Positions 12,287 through 25,900 of a stretch of DNA of 64,000 nucleotides are shown piece by piece (the stretch's first letter is position 1; each line of letters opens with the position of its first letter). A program made the translations under genes and the position numbers. Source of the DNA: Nymphaea colorata (taxonomy: Eukaryota > Streptophyta > Magnoliopsida > Nymphaeales > Nymphaeaceae); NCBI RefSeq assembly GCF_008831285.2, contig NC_045138.2:31343934-31407933 (forward strand). Direction: 5' to 3'. The notes beneath the pieces were generated by a model, which was not told where the DNA came from, made no database searches, and worked only from the letters and a program-made list of their open reading frames with translations.

Positions 12287-12705
12287 GCCATGAGAACAAG
12301 CAGCCATAGTCATAATATGAGGAACTTAGAGGCAAACAGCACGATCAACCGTTCACAAAGAGCTGTATACAATTGTTCTACGCAGCCACGGATGATCAGT
12401 ATGGAAATTTTTCTTGTCTACTATTTTGTTTAACAATGGGGATAATCATCCTTGATGCCTTGAGGATGGTTCTAGAGCAGAGGATCACTAGCAGGAAATA
12501 AACCGTAGAGTGCCTCAACAAATTTTTCCTTTAAAGTTTTGCAGGTTCCTCTTGTACGTTCTAAGTTGGAGACTGGAGAGCATGTATCAGAACTCTGGTT
12601 ATTATTGCAAGCATGCTATTCTAACACATCTTTTCCTCATATTTTGTCCCACTGCTAGCAGCAATGATTTGTCTGAAAAGAATCAGGCTTCACTATTTTT
12701 GGCAA

Positions 12706-12743
<38 letters not shown>

Positions 12744-14604
12744 ATATATCCCAGCGGCGCTGCTTGTTTATCATTTATAGCTTATTTAACGTTCATCCAT
12801 CTCCACGATTTCAAAGTTCTGTTGGTATCCATCCCGAAAAATATCAAGGTTGCATTTTCTTCAAGTGTTTCTCCAGCCTGAGTCGTTAGTACTCATGCAA
12901 GAATTATATACATATGAAGTGCATTGTAACAGACTGACCAGTATATGCGAACAGTGCAAAAGATGGAGACTAATTTGTAAAATGCACATCCGTGGGATTA
13001 GGAATCGCAAAATTTAATGCAAAGAACTAGAAGCTCCCCTAATATTTCATCCCAAGCAAGGACAAAAGCTTCTGGAAGGAATACTGTAAATTACGACTTC
13101 TTTCTGAACCACTGCAAAAAAAACGGAACAGAGGAGACTTTTACAGTTTCACTCATGCCCACACATGTTATGAAAGAACGGTAAACATCGTGTTCTGACA
13201 ATTACAGCATGAACGGGAGCCATTTTCTTGGTAATATGTCATAATGCAATTGGGGTTGCAAGCAGGTCAAATGCAGAACAGTTCAAGAACGGAGAAAAAA
13301 GTTGAGAGAAGTTAGTGTTGAAAAAATCATTAGTATATTTGTGGTAAATTATCACTTCCAAAATGAAGGCTTTTTTTTTTAAAAAAAATTTCCCTCTTTC
13401 TGTTAATTCATTTAGTATTAATTAAAGGACAATTATTCAAAAAGATTCTTGATTTCATTTTTTTCATATGATTGAATCAAAAGTGGATTTTGTCATCATC
13501 AACAAAGTAGGATTCCAATGAGTGCTTCCAAAACAAAGCATAACTTATGAAATGCAGTTCATTCTTTTATGACCAGAAGTTACATATACGAACTACTCAT
13601 ATGGGTATGAATGATTTTTGTAGCTGAATGATATAGAAGTGTCAAAAACTACATTTTAAATATTAAACTCTTTCATGTTTCTGATTAGAAGGTCCTAACT
13701 CAGCCTCCTAATGGGAGAGCCGAACCTTTTTATTTATTTATTTTTTCTTTTCTCTTTTGCCAATGGAAAAAAGGAGTTAAAAAGGACAAAAATTAAGATA
13801 CTTTGTGGGTAGATGTGGTTATGAATTATTGGGCGGTGAACTTGGAAAAGGGTCAAAGGCCAAAACTGTCACTTTCGAAAATCCAGCTCCTCAGCAAAGC
13901 CTCATCGGCACAAAGTGGATAAAACACACGTGGTTGCAGAGTTGTCAACCTCTTATTGGCTCTGGACGTGAGAAAAAGGTGCCGGGTTGGACTCGTCTCA
14001 GATTTCTCGTGGCTTTGAGGAAGATAACATTCTTCGCCCTGAGGATGGTGAGTGGGGGATTTCGAGTCCGAGACAAACGAGACTAGACCGATAATCCAAG
14101 GAACCATCTTTAATAAACTATTTTATTATGTACAGCATTTATTGAATATTATGAACAGACTATGTTAGATATAACCAAGCATGAAACTTTGAACAAAGTA
14201 TGAACGATATGAAACACAACTCATAAGAAAATGTTCTTATCATGTAAAAATAAGAAAAATTTCACGCTGGATGTTTTATATTGCATCATTGGCATTATAT
14301 ACATCTTAGAAAAATTCCTCAAAGTCGCCAATATTTTGATTATGCTTATGCTGAGTCCATGCAAACCTCATCGAGTCATCCGCAACTAGTTTGCAGCCCA
14401 CGTTAAGAATCATTGGACCACATGGAGATGGCCCCCGTGTAAATACTGGCCTAAGGTTGGGTTTTTGAACGAACACATTAACTCAAGTGGGTTTTCACTT
14501 GGATCATATCCCCATCTCCCATTGTTCTTATTATGCGTTCCTGATTGCTTTTTGTTCTTGGTTCCTGCTTCCTTGTTTTCTACTTTGGATGCTTGGGGAG
14601 TGAG
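12287..14604 (+). other. FLZ 3' flank and MFP1 promoter/leader region
   Basis: The FLZ 3'UTR probably extends several hundred bases and contains a (CT)n(TA)n microsatellite at 12706-12742. From about 12950 to 14400 there is AT-rich spacer without a recognised gene. About 14440-14604 should be MFP1 leader. The open frame at 13805-14086 has no family resemblance. Confidence 0.4.
12706..12742. repeat. (CT)n(TA)n microsatellite
   Basis: An uninterrupted CT run passes directly into a TA run, in the likely 3'UTR of the FLZ gene. Confidence 0.9.
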
Positions 14605-17600
14605 ATGGGGTTCCTCACTGGAAGTTCCTTGCAACTCTCCCCGTTGTCCAACTTCTCCTTTGCTGCTCCCAGAACCCAATCAAGAAGACCAGCTGTGGTG
14701 AAGGATTCTGCGAAGCCCACAGGAAACAATCATCATGGTGACAAAGATAAAGTTGGGACAAGCGTTTCCCTGGATAGGAGGATTCTTCTACTTGTGGGTC
14801 TATCAGCTACCCCCTTTTTTCAGTCAAGAGTTGACGCCGTTGAAGGTCCCTATGTCAATGGTTACTGATTTTAGTGTTTTTTTTTTTTTTTGTGGTTCTC
14901 CCTGTTTTATGGACTCTTAAGGTTATTTTACGTGCGTAAAATTGTGGGGTTTTTGGGTGTTCGATGGTTTTCTTTTTAGCAGTTTATTGTTAAGAAAGGA
15001 ATTTTTGAGAAAAGATGCAAGGGTAGTTTGTTCTTGAGTCGTCGGGATTCTGGGGCATTCTTTTTTCTTGAGAAATGTGGATATGGTCCTTTGTTTTCAA
15101 TCGTCGGCTTCTTTTCTAGAGAAACATGGTTTTTCTTTCCCGTTTTTGAAAATTTTCTTGTGTTCTTTTAATAATTGGAAATTAGCTGTTGAATTTTTTT
15201 GTCTTTGTCTTGCTTTGGCATGTTGATATGTCGTATATTTTTGTGATTATTTTTGTTCCTTTGTTTTTCCCTTTAAGTGCCATGTACTTTTTTGCATTTC
15301 GCGGTGAGGCTAGTTCATGCTAAGTAAAAGATCATGACCTTGCTGAGTGTGATTGTTGGTTCTACTAGTCCATGAGATAGTTTGGTCTCCTATCATATGG
15401 CATTTGAAAGTTTACCATGTAGCCATTTGAGCGTATTGCTATTGTCAATTCGCTTGCGTCTTTTTTGTTCCGCACGTAAATGATAATCTCTTGTCGTTCT
15501 CAGAAGCTGGAAAATTAGAACAAGGATGTTTTCAGTAGAAATAATTGTTCATTATTTAGAAAATATATAGAACTAACAGTACTGGAAGGAATTTCAAACT
15601 GGAATCAGTTCACAGCATATTCAGTTTTAGTGTATACATTTTAAAGAAATTTCAAGATACAAATAACGATTACAAAACTTTATGTTAGAGTACTTCTTCT
15701 TAAAGCATTGGAAAATAATTTTTTTCTCTTAACCAAGCGTACTTGACATTTTCCAAGATATTAGTAAGGATGTTACTGTTTTAAGATCTTTTAGTTCATA
15801 GTTCATACTGTACTTGAATTATTTGGTAGCACATTAAGCGTGACATTTTCTTCGTGAAAATAATATATAGCGCTTTTCAATTTTCAAAGTTCAAAACTCT
15901 TTTTTTTTTTTTCAGGACAGCCATATTACCTATATAATTTTACCTGATGTATGCTGCAATAGTTCAACTCCTGGGTTATTGGACAACATTTAACTGGATA
16001 TTGGACATGATTTAAGGTCATGATGTTAGCAGCAAAGAATATGTGATGAAGTTCTGAGGATTTTATGATTATCTGAAATTAGGATTTTGATTTTTTCAGT
16101 CGTGTATAATGCAAACGGAAGGACAGTAACCAGGATAGTTGGTCGTGGTTCACGAAGTGCAGAATCAAGAGCAGGGGGACGTCAAGTGCCTGAAGACCGT
16201 GGTGTGCTAGGTTAGGATCTCTCTCTCTCCCTCTCTCTCTCTCTCACACACACACACACAGAGTTTCACAGTGTTTAGTGCTAAGTGTTTTATCACAACT
16301 TTCTATTCCAAATGAATCCCTTTTAGTCCCATTGCTTTTATATTGTAATATATGGACATTGACATTGTTGATCGAATGCAATGTGTTTTTTGTCTACGTG
16401 ATTCCTAACCGAAGGTATACTGTGGAATACAGAGAAAGAAGAAAATAGCCCACTCCTTGTGTCAACTCCGGAAAATCCAGGTGCAGATAGAATATTTTCA
16501 GTATTAAAGTCATGGTTTTACTGATGTGCACAAAGTTTATTGGCTGTCTGACATTTATGTTCTGAACTACAGACAGACAAGAAGATGTGCTTCAGATTTC
16601 CGTTCCTCAAAGCCCAGGTGAAGAGGGCACATATCAGATTCAGGTTTTATTGCAGCCTTCAATTTTTTTGTTTGCTAACTCTAGATGTCTCGTGGTTTCC
16701 AGAAACACAAGATAATAGAGTAGCTCAAGCTTCGATACCGAACCCAAATATAGAGAATAAATTTTCTGAAGCTGTTGTGGAAGAGGTATGGACTTCCCAT
16801 GGATTGCTTTCCTGAAATAACGTAAAAAAATGCAAGTCATCATCAACTGTTCTCCTACTGGCTACTGATATCCTCTTTGCATGCCAGAGAGTGGATCAAC
16901 AAGGAAAGCAAACAAGCACTTTCATTTCTGTCCTTAACGGACTGGGAATCGTTGGCTCTGGTGTCCTTGGAGCATTATACACACTAGCACAGAAGGATAA
17001 GATGGTCACAAAATCAACAATTGAAACTGTAATCTACTTTTTTAAATTCTATAAGTTGGTTAGTTTTAATACATCTTAGAATTGGATGTAATGTGAAATT
17101 TCTGTTCTTTTCCTAATGCAGTTGAAAACAGATCTGAATAAAAAAGAGGCAGCCACGAATTCATTGAAGGAGTCTCTTGAAAAGAAGGTGTTGGCTGAAC
17201 AGGAAGAAAAATTCAAGCAATTGAAACAAGCTAAGGAAGAAGAACTGTTACTTTCAAAACAGTTGGCCTCAGCAGGTGAAACTGTATTAAGCTTACAGCA
17301 GGAACTGCAACGTGAGAAGAATTCTGTGGAAGAGCTGAAATTGCAGATGGAGAGCCTTCATATTAGCCTTGAACAAGCTCGGAAGGATAACATGGAGCTT
17401 GACTCAAAATTAAAGGGGAAACAGGACTTAATACATGGACTGAATCAAAAAATAAGTTTGTTAACTTTAGAAGTAAACGAGAAGTCAACCAATATTGACA
17501 ACATCAAGCTGTCTCTTGCAGAAAAAGAGCAGGAATATGAACAGTTAATGTCAGTTCATGAGCAAGCTAAAAATGCACTTGAGGAAGCCAAGACTGAAAT

Positions 17601-18849
17601 GCAAAGTTTGGGACAGGAACTCACAAAATCACAAGAAGAATTGGTTATGACTACATCAGAGTTGCATGATTTGAAGGATAGAACTGAAGTAGTTATTACT
17701 GAAAGAAACAAGTTGGGAGAAAAATTGTCTGTTCTAGAAGGGGAATATAATAGCTTGAAATCTTCTTCAGAGGAAAAGGCTGCTCGTGATTCTCAGCTCT
17801 TATCTGAGAAGGAGAAACAGCTACAAGAGATGAAAGAGACACTAGAGCGCCAGTTCTCTGAAGCAAGGGCAAGCGATGCTTTGCTCAAAGACTCAACACA
17901 ACAAAGGGACAGTTTAAGAGCTGTGTTGCAGGAAAAAGAAGCATTATATAAGAATTTGCAGCTTGAATTTCAGGCCAGCCAAGAAAGCTTGAAATCTGTC
18001 ATTCTCCAAAGAGAGACTTTATTGAAAGAACTTGAAAATTCTAAGCAAGCCCGCAAAGACCTTGCCTCTGAAGTTTCAAGGATTCAATCTGAATTTTCAG
18101 TAGTGCAAGGAGAACTTGAGAGAAAGTTGGGAGAGGAGCAGTCAACTTCAAAATCTCTATCTATTGAACTTAAATCTGCTAAAGAAGATGTGGAGAAGAG
18201 CAAAGAAGAACTCAAACGTCTATGTGATGAGCTGAAGTTCACCAGGGGGGCACGTGAGGACTTGGAGAAGGAATTGCTGGAAATATATAAAAAGGCAGAA
18301 GTTAGCGCTCAAGATTTGAAAGAAGAAAGGAAGTTGGTTGCCTCATTGAACCGAGATCTTGAGGTGCTTAAAAAGCAAATTTCTGAAGATAAGGAAGCAA
18401 GGAAAAACATGGAAAAGGATTTGGAAGGGGCTGCAAAGTCCCTTGATGAGATGAACCGGAATGCCTTGCTGCTCTCCAAGGAGCTAGAGATGTTCAGATC
18501 ACAAGCTGAGAGTCTCGAAGCAGAAAAGGACCTGTTATATGAGACTCTACGTGAACAGAAGCTTTTGGCAAAGGAGGCTCAGGAGAATGCAGAAAACACC
18601 CACAATATTCTTGTAAGATTTGGGAAGGAGAAAGATCAGTTAGCGAAGAGAGCTAAGAGGCTGGAAGAAGAGCTTGCATCCATGAAGGGTGAGGTGTTGC
18701 GCTTAAGGCGGCAACTAAATTCATCAAGTTCTGAAGGTGAGGAAGATCTAGAGAATGCTGCGAACATGAAGAAGCAATCTAGGAGGAGAAAGGTGGGAGC
18801 CACTGTTGAAGTTCCTCAAACAGTTAACGAACGAGAGACAAGCATTTGA
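14605..18849 (+). CDS. MFP1: MAR-binding filament-like protein 1
   Basis: Seven exons: 14605-14860, 16100-16210, 16433-16480, 16573-16617, 16703-16785, 16888-17028 and 17122-18849. All junctions are GT-AG and stay in frame, giving 803 residues. The protein opens MGFLTGSS and has a plastid-type basic N-terminus, then RRILLLVGLSATPFF (about residues 58-72), resembling a twin-arginine thylakoid signal. A second hydrophobic stretch, VLNGLGIVGSGVLGALYTLA (residues 196-215), follows. From residue 229 to about 780 it is nearly continuous Glu/Lys/Leu heptad coiled coil, ending in a basic KKQSRRRK patch. This order matches MFP1 (about 700-730 residues in Arabidopsis and tomato). Known of the family: a DNA-binding coiled-coil protein on thylakoids facing the stroma, linked to plastid nucleoids and starch initiation. 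The small exons 2-5 are inferred from phase and splice sites; exons 1, 6 and 7 are certain. Confidence 0.93.
14861..16099 (+). other. Intron 1 of MFP1
   Basis: About 1.24 kb, T-rich, with donor GTTACT at 14861 and acceptor TTTTTTCAG ending at 16099, phase 1. Reading through the donor reaches a stop within two codons, which supports the splice. I see no second gene inside. Confidence 0.7.
16218..16260. repeat. (CT)n(CA)n microsatellite in MFP1 intron 2
   Basis: A CT run with one CCC interruption passes into CACACA, 8 bases after the exon 2 donor. Variation in this polypyrimidine tract could affect splicing of the neighbouring small exons. Confidence 0.85.
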
Positions 18850-21800
18850 TACAATCATATGGCTTACTTTGCATGTGTGTATCTTTTTTTACCTTGATCT
18901 CATGATTAGGCATCGCACCCTTTTTCTTCTTTCCTGGCCATATAAAGTAAGATGCCAGAGTTACAGAATAGAAATTATTTTGGATTGCGTGAATGCATTA
19001 CCGACTTGATGGCAAATAGTCGAAGAACAGCTCCTGGTTATGTGCTCAAAATGATGCACAATTGGGCGCCGGCCATTTCATGAGCCATCTGTTTTATGGT
19101 AACAAATGCTGAAGGAGAGTTTGAAGGAAAAGCTCAAGCTTGAACCCTCTTTCGAGCAATCATAGAGAACCTGAATCCTCTTGGGAGCAGTAGTGAAACC
19201 AATCACCTCTTCAATATCGTAAAGTACAGCGACAGTTTGGGCTTGCGCAGGGAATGACACCCATGAGGACGAAATCTATGGGATGCCTGTGTTACAGTTC
19301 ACATCACCAACCGGTTTGGTTCTAATAAATGCGAAGGTTTATCGGCCGCCACCGGTTGATATATAGCTTGTTGCCAATTCTGAGATTCTGTCTTCTTTAT
19401 CTTTCTGTTCTTTCTTTTTTTTTTTCCCTTTCCAATGGGGAGCCTTTGTGTTTGCGATCAAGGGTTTTGTCTTGGGCTCCCATATTCTACGGCCTACGTA
19501 AATTGGTCACTGCCCCAAACCTAATCCTGCAAAAGCAACGAGCATACCTTGCCACAGTAGTTGATGCTAGATGATGGTGAAAAGGGCCCAAATTGTGGAA
19601 CCTGTCAATGCAGAACTTGAGAATTTGTACAAAGATCACTTAAAGATTATACCAGAGATGCTTGTAAAACACCTTAAAGAGTAGGAATCCTAGGTGGTTT
19701 GGTGACTTATGAGCAGAATTGAATCGATCATGATTCAACCTCCTTGGGTTTCTGGTAAGCATGAACAGCAGATGTCAGAGGGCAAGTTTAGTTAGATCCA
19801 GCAACACACATAATTACCTGCAGAATAATTGGGTCCATTTTTTTAAATTTTGGTTTGGATTCAGATTTTATCAGGATTCCAATTAATAGCAAGACTGACG
19901 TGATTAAAGTAGTTCAATCTACAACCTGTTATGATCTCCTTCAAACTAAACGAGTTTTCAAGCGGTTATGTAATGCAAACCTGTACCTTGTATACGCAAA
20001 ATGAGTGGAATAGCAATTAAAGAGAACTTTTTTCTCCTGATGTTGCTATTCCAACGTCTTGAGACCTGTTGACATAAGCAGCTTCGCCAATCTCATTATA
20101 GCCAATTCAGATATGTGAAAATTGAAACCCATCAACAGATCTTCTTTTATTTGGTGCTTGAACATGCTCCTTTTTCTCCCCCGCATGTAAAGTATATGCC
20201 TAGACTTTGGTTTTCTGCTAATGTCCTTATGCATGTGCAGCCTTCTTTAGGAGACAAGATCTAATTATTGGCAGGTAGTGGGTTCAAATTCTCTATCGTT
20301 TTCCTATTATAACATATTATATGATAGTGGAGGATATTTTGGAAAAAGAAGCCATGATTTCTTTCTTAAAACGCAGAAGATGAGATCCTTCAGAAGAATG
20401 ATCTCTTATCACTTTGGCAGATTACATGTGGAATTCCACAGAAACAGAAAACACGTTCACTTTTTCTTTTACTTAGAGACTTAGATTGTCATCAACCATT
20501 AACAAGTACCCTTCAAATCGACTAAATATTGACCGATATCACATTAGAGAGAAACTGAGAGTACGTATATCAACAAGATCGCACATTGATCTGATTAAAT
20601 CAATATTAAACCATAACCTTTTTAGAGTCATGGGAAACTTCTCAAATCAACCGCAGGCAGAAGCCTGCTTCAATCCATACAATGGCTAAATTAACAAGAT
20701 GCTCCATTGTCGTGCAAATCTTAGTGGCATTTGAAGTCTCATGCATATCACCATTCAAGAATGTATTACGTTTGAACATCCATATGATGAGTCCAATTTC
20801 ATATTAAGGCAACAAGTAAACACTGCAAGGACAGTAACTTCGCTACCAAATCAAAGTCTCATGATAATCTACTCTCTGGGGAGACAACTGAGCAAACAAA
20901 TGTAACGTTCAATAGCATCATGAAACTTGAGTTTGATTTTATACATCAAACAACAGCCAATTGGTTTGACAGCAGGAGACACTGAAACTGTTGTTCCTGC
21001 TCTGTTCTTTTCCAGACATTGGATTTCTGCAGGCTTGAAGTCTGGCCAAGAAGCCTTTTTGATAGATGAAAAGTAGCGCTAGTTGATTAGTCAAGATTTA
21101 CTATGGTGAAAACTTTCTTTCAGAGCTAAACGTAAGGGTAATTAATGCACAAGAATTTTATGATTAAGACGTTCCTCTTTTCCATCAAAATGCTTTGCCA
21201 ATTAAAATGTGATAGAGGATAAAGGCTAGCTTGTCGTGAAATTGCTTATATAGTAATTAATGTCGTTTTTCTTTTGAAGAAAGAAACTCTAAACTCTAGG
21301 TGAGCCTCAACTGCCATTGCCTTCGTAACACCTAACTATGAACAACTCTGAAGGAGTAATTCTGAAACACAAAGGTATATTAAATAATAAAAAATGCATT
21401 CGGCGAAGTGAATATCGGCCATATGCCAGCTCTCATGCGTAAACTTCCTTAGATTTATGTATAGTGTTGAAATCAGGAAACTTTCACTTACACTCCTTTT
21501 TTTTTTCATTATATTTGGAGGCATGCCTCTCTTTTTTCTAAATAACTTTATACACCAGAGTTTCTCTTGGCTGAGGTATTAGCTAGCTAAGGGAATCGAT
21601 ATTTATTATCAACCCCTTTTTTTAATTAAAAAAAAAAGTTCCAATCGAAACCTCAACCACCAAGTTTAAAAATATTTTTCAATAATTAAAGTATCTTAGA
21701 CTCTTTTACCGTCTTTCCTCTCGAATGGCAAAACTCTCCCAGAACTTGTAAGAGGAAGGTATTTCAATCTTCACTTTATGTTTGCAACCCCCTTAAAAAA

Positions 21801-22100
21801 ATTAAGCATGTCAAATGAAGTAATTTTTTTTTTGCCTGCTACTATTTTTCACACTTTTTATATAAAAAAGTTAAAGAAGTGTATTGATAGAAATTTGAAC
21901 GTTGATCTTATTCGCATTAAATTTTATTGATGGTATCCAAACTTAAATGTTCTATTTTGCTTTACTAACATTTATCTACTAAGTTGGGTCCTCCCTTTTA
22001 AGTTCCACACTTAAAATTAGTGAAATTTTGTTCTTCCGGTGGAATTTTATCTAAAATGAGGCCCACAGTTATGTGACATAAGTTGCATACTCTGGTAAAT
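18850..22100. other. Spacer between MFP1 and SYS1
   Basis: Begins with the MFP1 3'UTR. No exon of a recognised family is seen. A minus-strand frame at 19078-19260 and a plus-strand frame at 19329-19574 are moderately balanced in composition but match nothing I know. The rest is AT-rich with a few poly-T runs. Confidence 0.4.
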
Positions 22101-22991
22101 CGAATCTCCTGCGGCGTAGGATTATCCCGTCGTCAAATCTCCACCGTCCGATCCCCCGAACGGCACCTCCTCTTCATTTCCCGGCATATTCCCTCTCTGC
22201 TTTCACCCGCAACCTGAAATCCCCCTGCCCTCCCATGTTCGTGAAATCTGGGGTTTCCGTTCTGTCTCCGGGATCCCGTTTCGCTTTCTGATTCTTCTCT
22301 TGTCGACCAGCAGAATTCGCGTGCGAGTTATTGGGTCGATAGTCTGTTCGTCTTGCTGTGGTTTTGTGTCCACAATTCTCTTTTATTGTGAGTCATTTCG
22401 GGATCCCAATAACAGTGAGGATGGAGAGCTTTTATGGTTCTGGATTTGGAGTAATATTGTACGGCTCTAGGAATTGAATTGTTGTGGCTTCTTCGTCTTT
22501 GGTTTGGGCTGAGGATCGAGAGGCACTTGCGATTCTTTTCGGTGCACTTCTGGATCCACTTGGGCATTCGAGAGAGCTCGGACTTTGGTGGGACTTTTTA
22601 GGTTTTAGGTCATTTGGATGAGCTTCAAGGTATTCGTATTCCAATTGGGGATTCGATGGCGTGGATTCTGCTGATCGACGCGTGGAGGGGCTTTGCTATT
22701 CGGCATTCGAATGTGTCGATCTGTGAGTTTTGATCACTGAGGCACCGGAAGTTCCGTCTTTCTTTTCTTGTTTTTCGCCGAGGAATTGGCCTTTTTTCTC
22801 AATTGTGGGTGCGGGTGATTTCTGTTTTTCTATGATCTTGGTGTGCTTTTTTGGTGAATCGACGAGCTGAAGCTTGGGTCGCTTGGAGGTTTGATTTCGA
22901 GATTTAAGGTATTCAAGTTTGATTTCTAGAAGGAAGCCTGTCCGGATTACGTTTTCTGGTTTGTGGAGTTGCACTCTGCGCGCTTGGAGTC
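22100..22991 (+). other. Predicted SYS1 promoter and long 5' leader
   Basis: From about 22100 the composition turns GC- and pyrimidine-rich (CCACCGTCCGATCCCCC, then CCCGCAACC), as in a plant core promoter and leader. Several short upstream frames precede the true start, including one at 22421-22477 (18 codons) and ATGs at 22618 and 22656. A leader intron is plausible, for example from AAG|GTATTC at about 22629 to TTTCTAG ending at about 22929, which would remove the later upstream ATGs. This is inference. Confidence 0.45.
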
Positions 22992-25900
22992 ATGTTCTAC
23001 GGGTCTGTTGTATGGGATCCTTTGCTAATTGTATCTCAGATTGTGTGCCTTCAATGCCTCTACTACCTCACCCTCGGGCTGTTCATGTGGATCCTAGTTG
23101 GAACCCGTGTTTCTCGGTTGACGCTCGTATATTTTTTCGACTACTCGACCCTCACCGCCTCGACAATCACGGGTTGGTGCACAATGTCGTCGTTTCTACT
23201 CACTGCGCTTGCTGGGTAAGATCTTGTCTCTGGAAACTGAAGTTCAAAGTTTGTTCTGTTTCTATGAAATTTTTTCCGAATGGAGGCTACCATTGTTTGC
23301 ATCAAGGTGTAGGATTGCAATTGAGGAATGGTTTTTCACCTTTGTATTTAAAACTTGAGCATAATATATTTGTCTATGATAACAGGATTTGTAAGATACT
23401 CATCTTTAATCTTTTGCATGTCGTAATTCACATTTGCCGTTCGTTTAAATGTATGATGGACCCCATGCTAAGGACTGGATGGCAAGGGGAAGGGGTTCGG
23501 TAGCATATTCTCTTTCTAGGTGGTAAGCTCGCACACGATGATTTTTTTTTTCTGTCATCTAGGTAGTCAGTAGTGAAATGGCGACGTAAACGCCTACCCG
23601 AGGCACCTAAGCGCTTCAATTAGAAAAAGAAACAAGGTGAGGAGATTTCAAGTCCCAGCTTTTCTGCTTGGTTCCAATTTTTTTGCTTTTCTTCTGTGTC
23701 TTTCCCACACCTTCTGTCAAATTGGACTGACTAGCCCTGCCTAGGTGTTTGCCTAGACTTTTTTTGGGGTCTGCCATCTAGTCTCACCTACCGCTTTTAA
23801 CTACATAGGATGGTCGTTAAGGGAAAAGCAAAGAAAAGTAATTATGGTTAAATGTCAAAATGATTTACATATATTTCTTCGTAAGGAACATAATATACAG
23901 GTTATATGATTATGTGAGGACTGACTCAACAAATTTAAGAATTGGTTGAACAACTTAGCACATAGTGGACGGTAGAAAAATATTGGTGCTGTCTTGTCAA
24001 ACAAGAAGAGAAGAAGTTGGAGAGGAAGGTGGCAAGAGACAAAGGGACACAAAAAGATAAGGGAGTTTCAAACTTTTGAATCCTCAAGCATAGGTACGAA
24101 TGTGGTAAAGTGTGCTTACATGCATTAGGTGAGGGCCTACCCCATTAGTTTCTCTAGCGACCAATAACCAATAAGCCTAGATGACCAAGATGGCAAGATA
24201 GACTAGAGAGTCTCGGGAACCTTGACAGAAGTCTAAGCAAGGTTTGACTACATAGGCTGCCAGTAGTTTGTTAAGGACCTTAAGGTGCAACCAATCTAGT
24301 TAATGCAGTTTTAGTCTAATAACACTCTGAAGTTTGGGCATAGTTGTGCGAAAGAGTACAAAGTTTTTTTTAATACTATAATGTGTTACACTGAAGGATA
24401 TAAAAGAAACACAGAAAGGAATTTTTTTATAGGAGCGGAGGATCCCATGAAGCTATCTCTGTGTAGGTCATCTGAATATTGTAGTGAATTGAGACGCTTG
24501 TCGAGGTGACCTGATTCTTATCTCAAAGAAGTGCACTTGGGTTAGAATGAGTTCCTCAAGCTGAATTCTTTGCACATTGTTACTTCCCTTTAATAGCCAA
24601 CTGCTTAACTGAATCTGGAAAGTGGAAAAGTTAGAGATCTATTTGACAACCTGACATCATATGCATGTTAGGTTCTTAGCAAATAGCAATAAAGAAATCC
24701 TCTACAACCTCATATGTGGCCTTATATTCATTACTGTCCAAATAGTGCTGGCTATGTTAGTGACCTAGATGCATAAAGTTGGTGGTTTAGGGATATTTTG
24801 CTGTAAAGATGGGTTAAACTTTAAAGCCAAAACCAGAAGTGGAAGGCCATTATGATGTATGTAAGCTGATGTAAGCTGAGCCTTATAGAAATTCCTGTTG
24901 GAGACACATAAAAAATTTATGGGGAAGGTTGTTGAGCTTGATCATCATACACAGTGCTGCGGGGTATTTTGTGCAAATATCCTGTCATGTATAATTGAAA
25001 AATGACTGGGAAGCTGAATTGGATACGCAGGTTCGTTATAGGGAGGCTTAGTTTGTTTATGCAAATAGTAAGTATTCAAGCTACTTGAATAAGAAAGAGT
25101 GCAAATATCATTTTAAAAGACAATGATTTGCATAAAAATGCCCTTATCTCATTTCATGACATTTTTGGACCATTGGCAATAAGTTGATCCATATTTTGGA
25201 CCATAAGCAAGAAGTGGTAAATCATTTTTCGTTATGTTCAATGGACCTGAGTTTGATAATATTAGCATAATATTTCTTCTAATTTCTAAATGGTGATTAG
25301 GATCCAGTTGATTGTGTCTACTGCAAACAGCTTATACTCATAAATGTTGAGCTTCTGCAAATTGATAAACCAGGGTTTTGGTCATCAGTGAATGGCAATG
25401 GAAGCGTAGCATGTATACTATTCTATTATAGAAAATCAAAGAAAATAATTTCCATCATTTTGCTTGTCCTTGTGCAGAGCTGGTTACATGTTTCTTTTAA
25501 TTGAGAGGGCAAAGAAATGCTTGGATTTTTCAGCAACCCTCTACATCATTCATCTTTTCATGTGCCTTGTATATGGAGGTTGGCCATCTTCATTCACATG
25601 GTGGATTGTGAACGGCACTGGTTTTGCAATAATGGCATTGCTTGGTGAATGGTTGTGTATAAGACGTGAATTACGGGAAATTCCTATTACTCGTTTGCGT
25701 AAGTCATACTCTTTTTTCTCTTCAAATACAGCATGCAATGTGAACTTCCTGAGTCAAATTTCTTCAATATTTGATGATTTAACACTGATTTGTTTTTTTA
25801 ACCTCTTCATCATAAGTTTGCTGTTTTACAGGAACCAATACCATGATTGCTTTTTGTTGAAAGTTTTCTCACTTGTATGGTATTTGTCATATGTTAGAGA

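Noticed and set aside
13805-14086. 93-codon plus frame upstream of MFP1
   Set aside because: No family resemblance, an overlapping antisense frame of equal quality, and it sits in the expected MFP1 promoter.
22919-23503. 194-codon plus-strand open frame overlapping SYS1 exon 1
   Set aside because: It is out of frame with SYS1, runs through the SYS1 donor into intron sequence, and resembles no family. The SYS1 frame explains the region.
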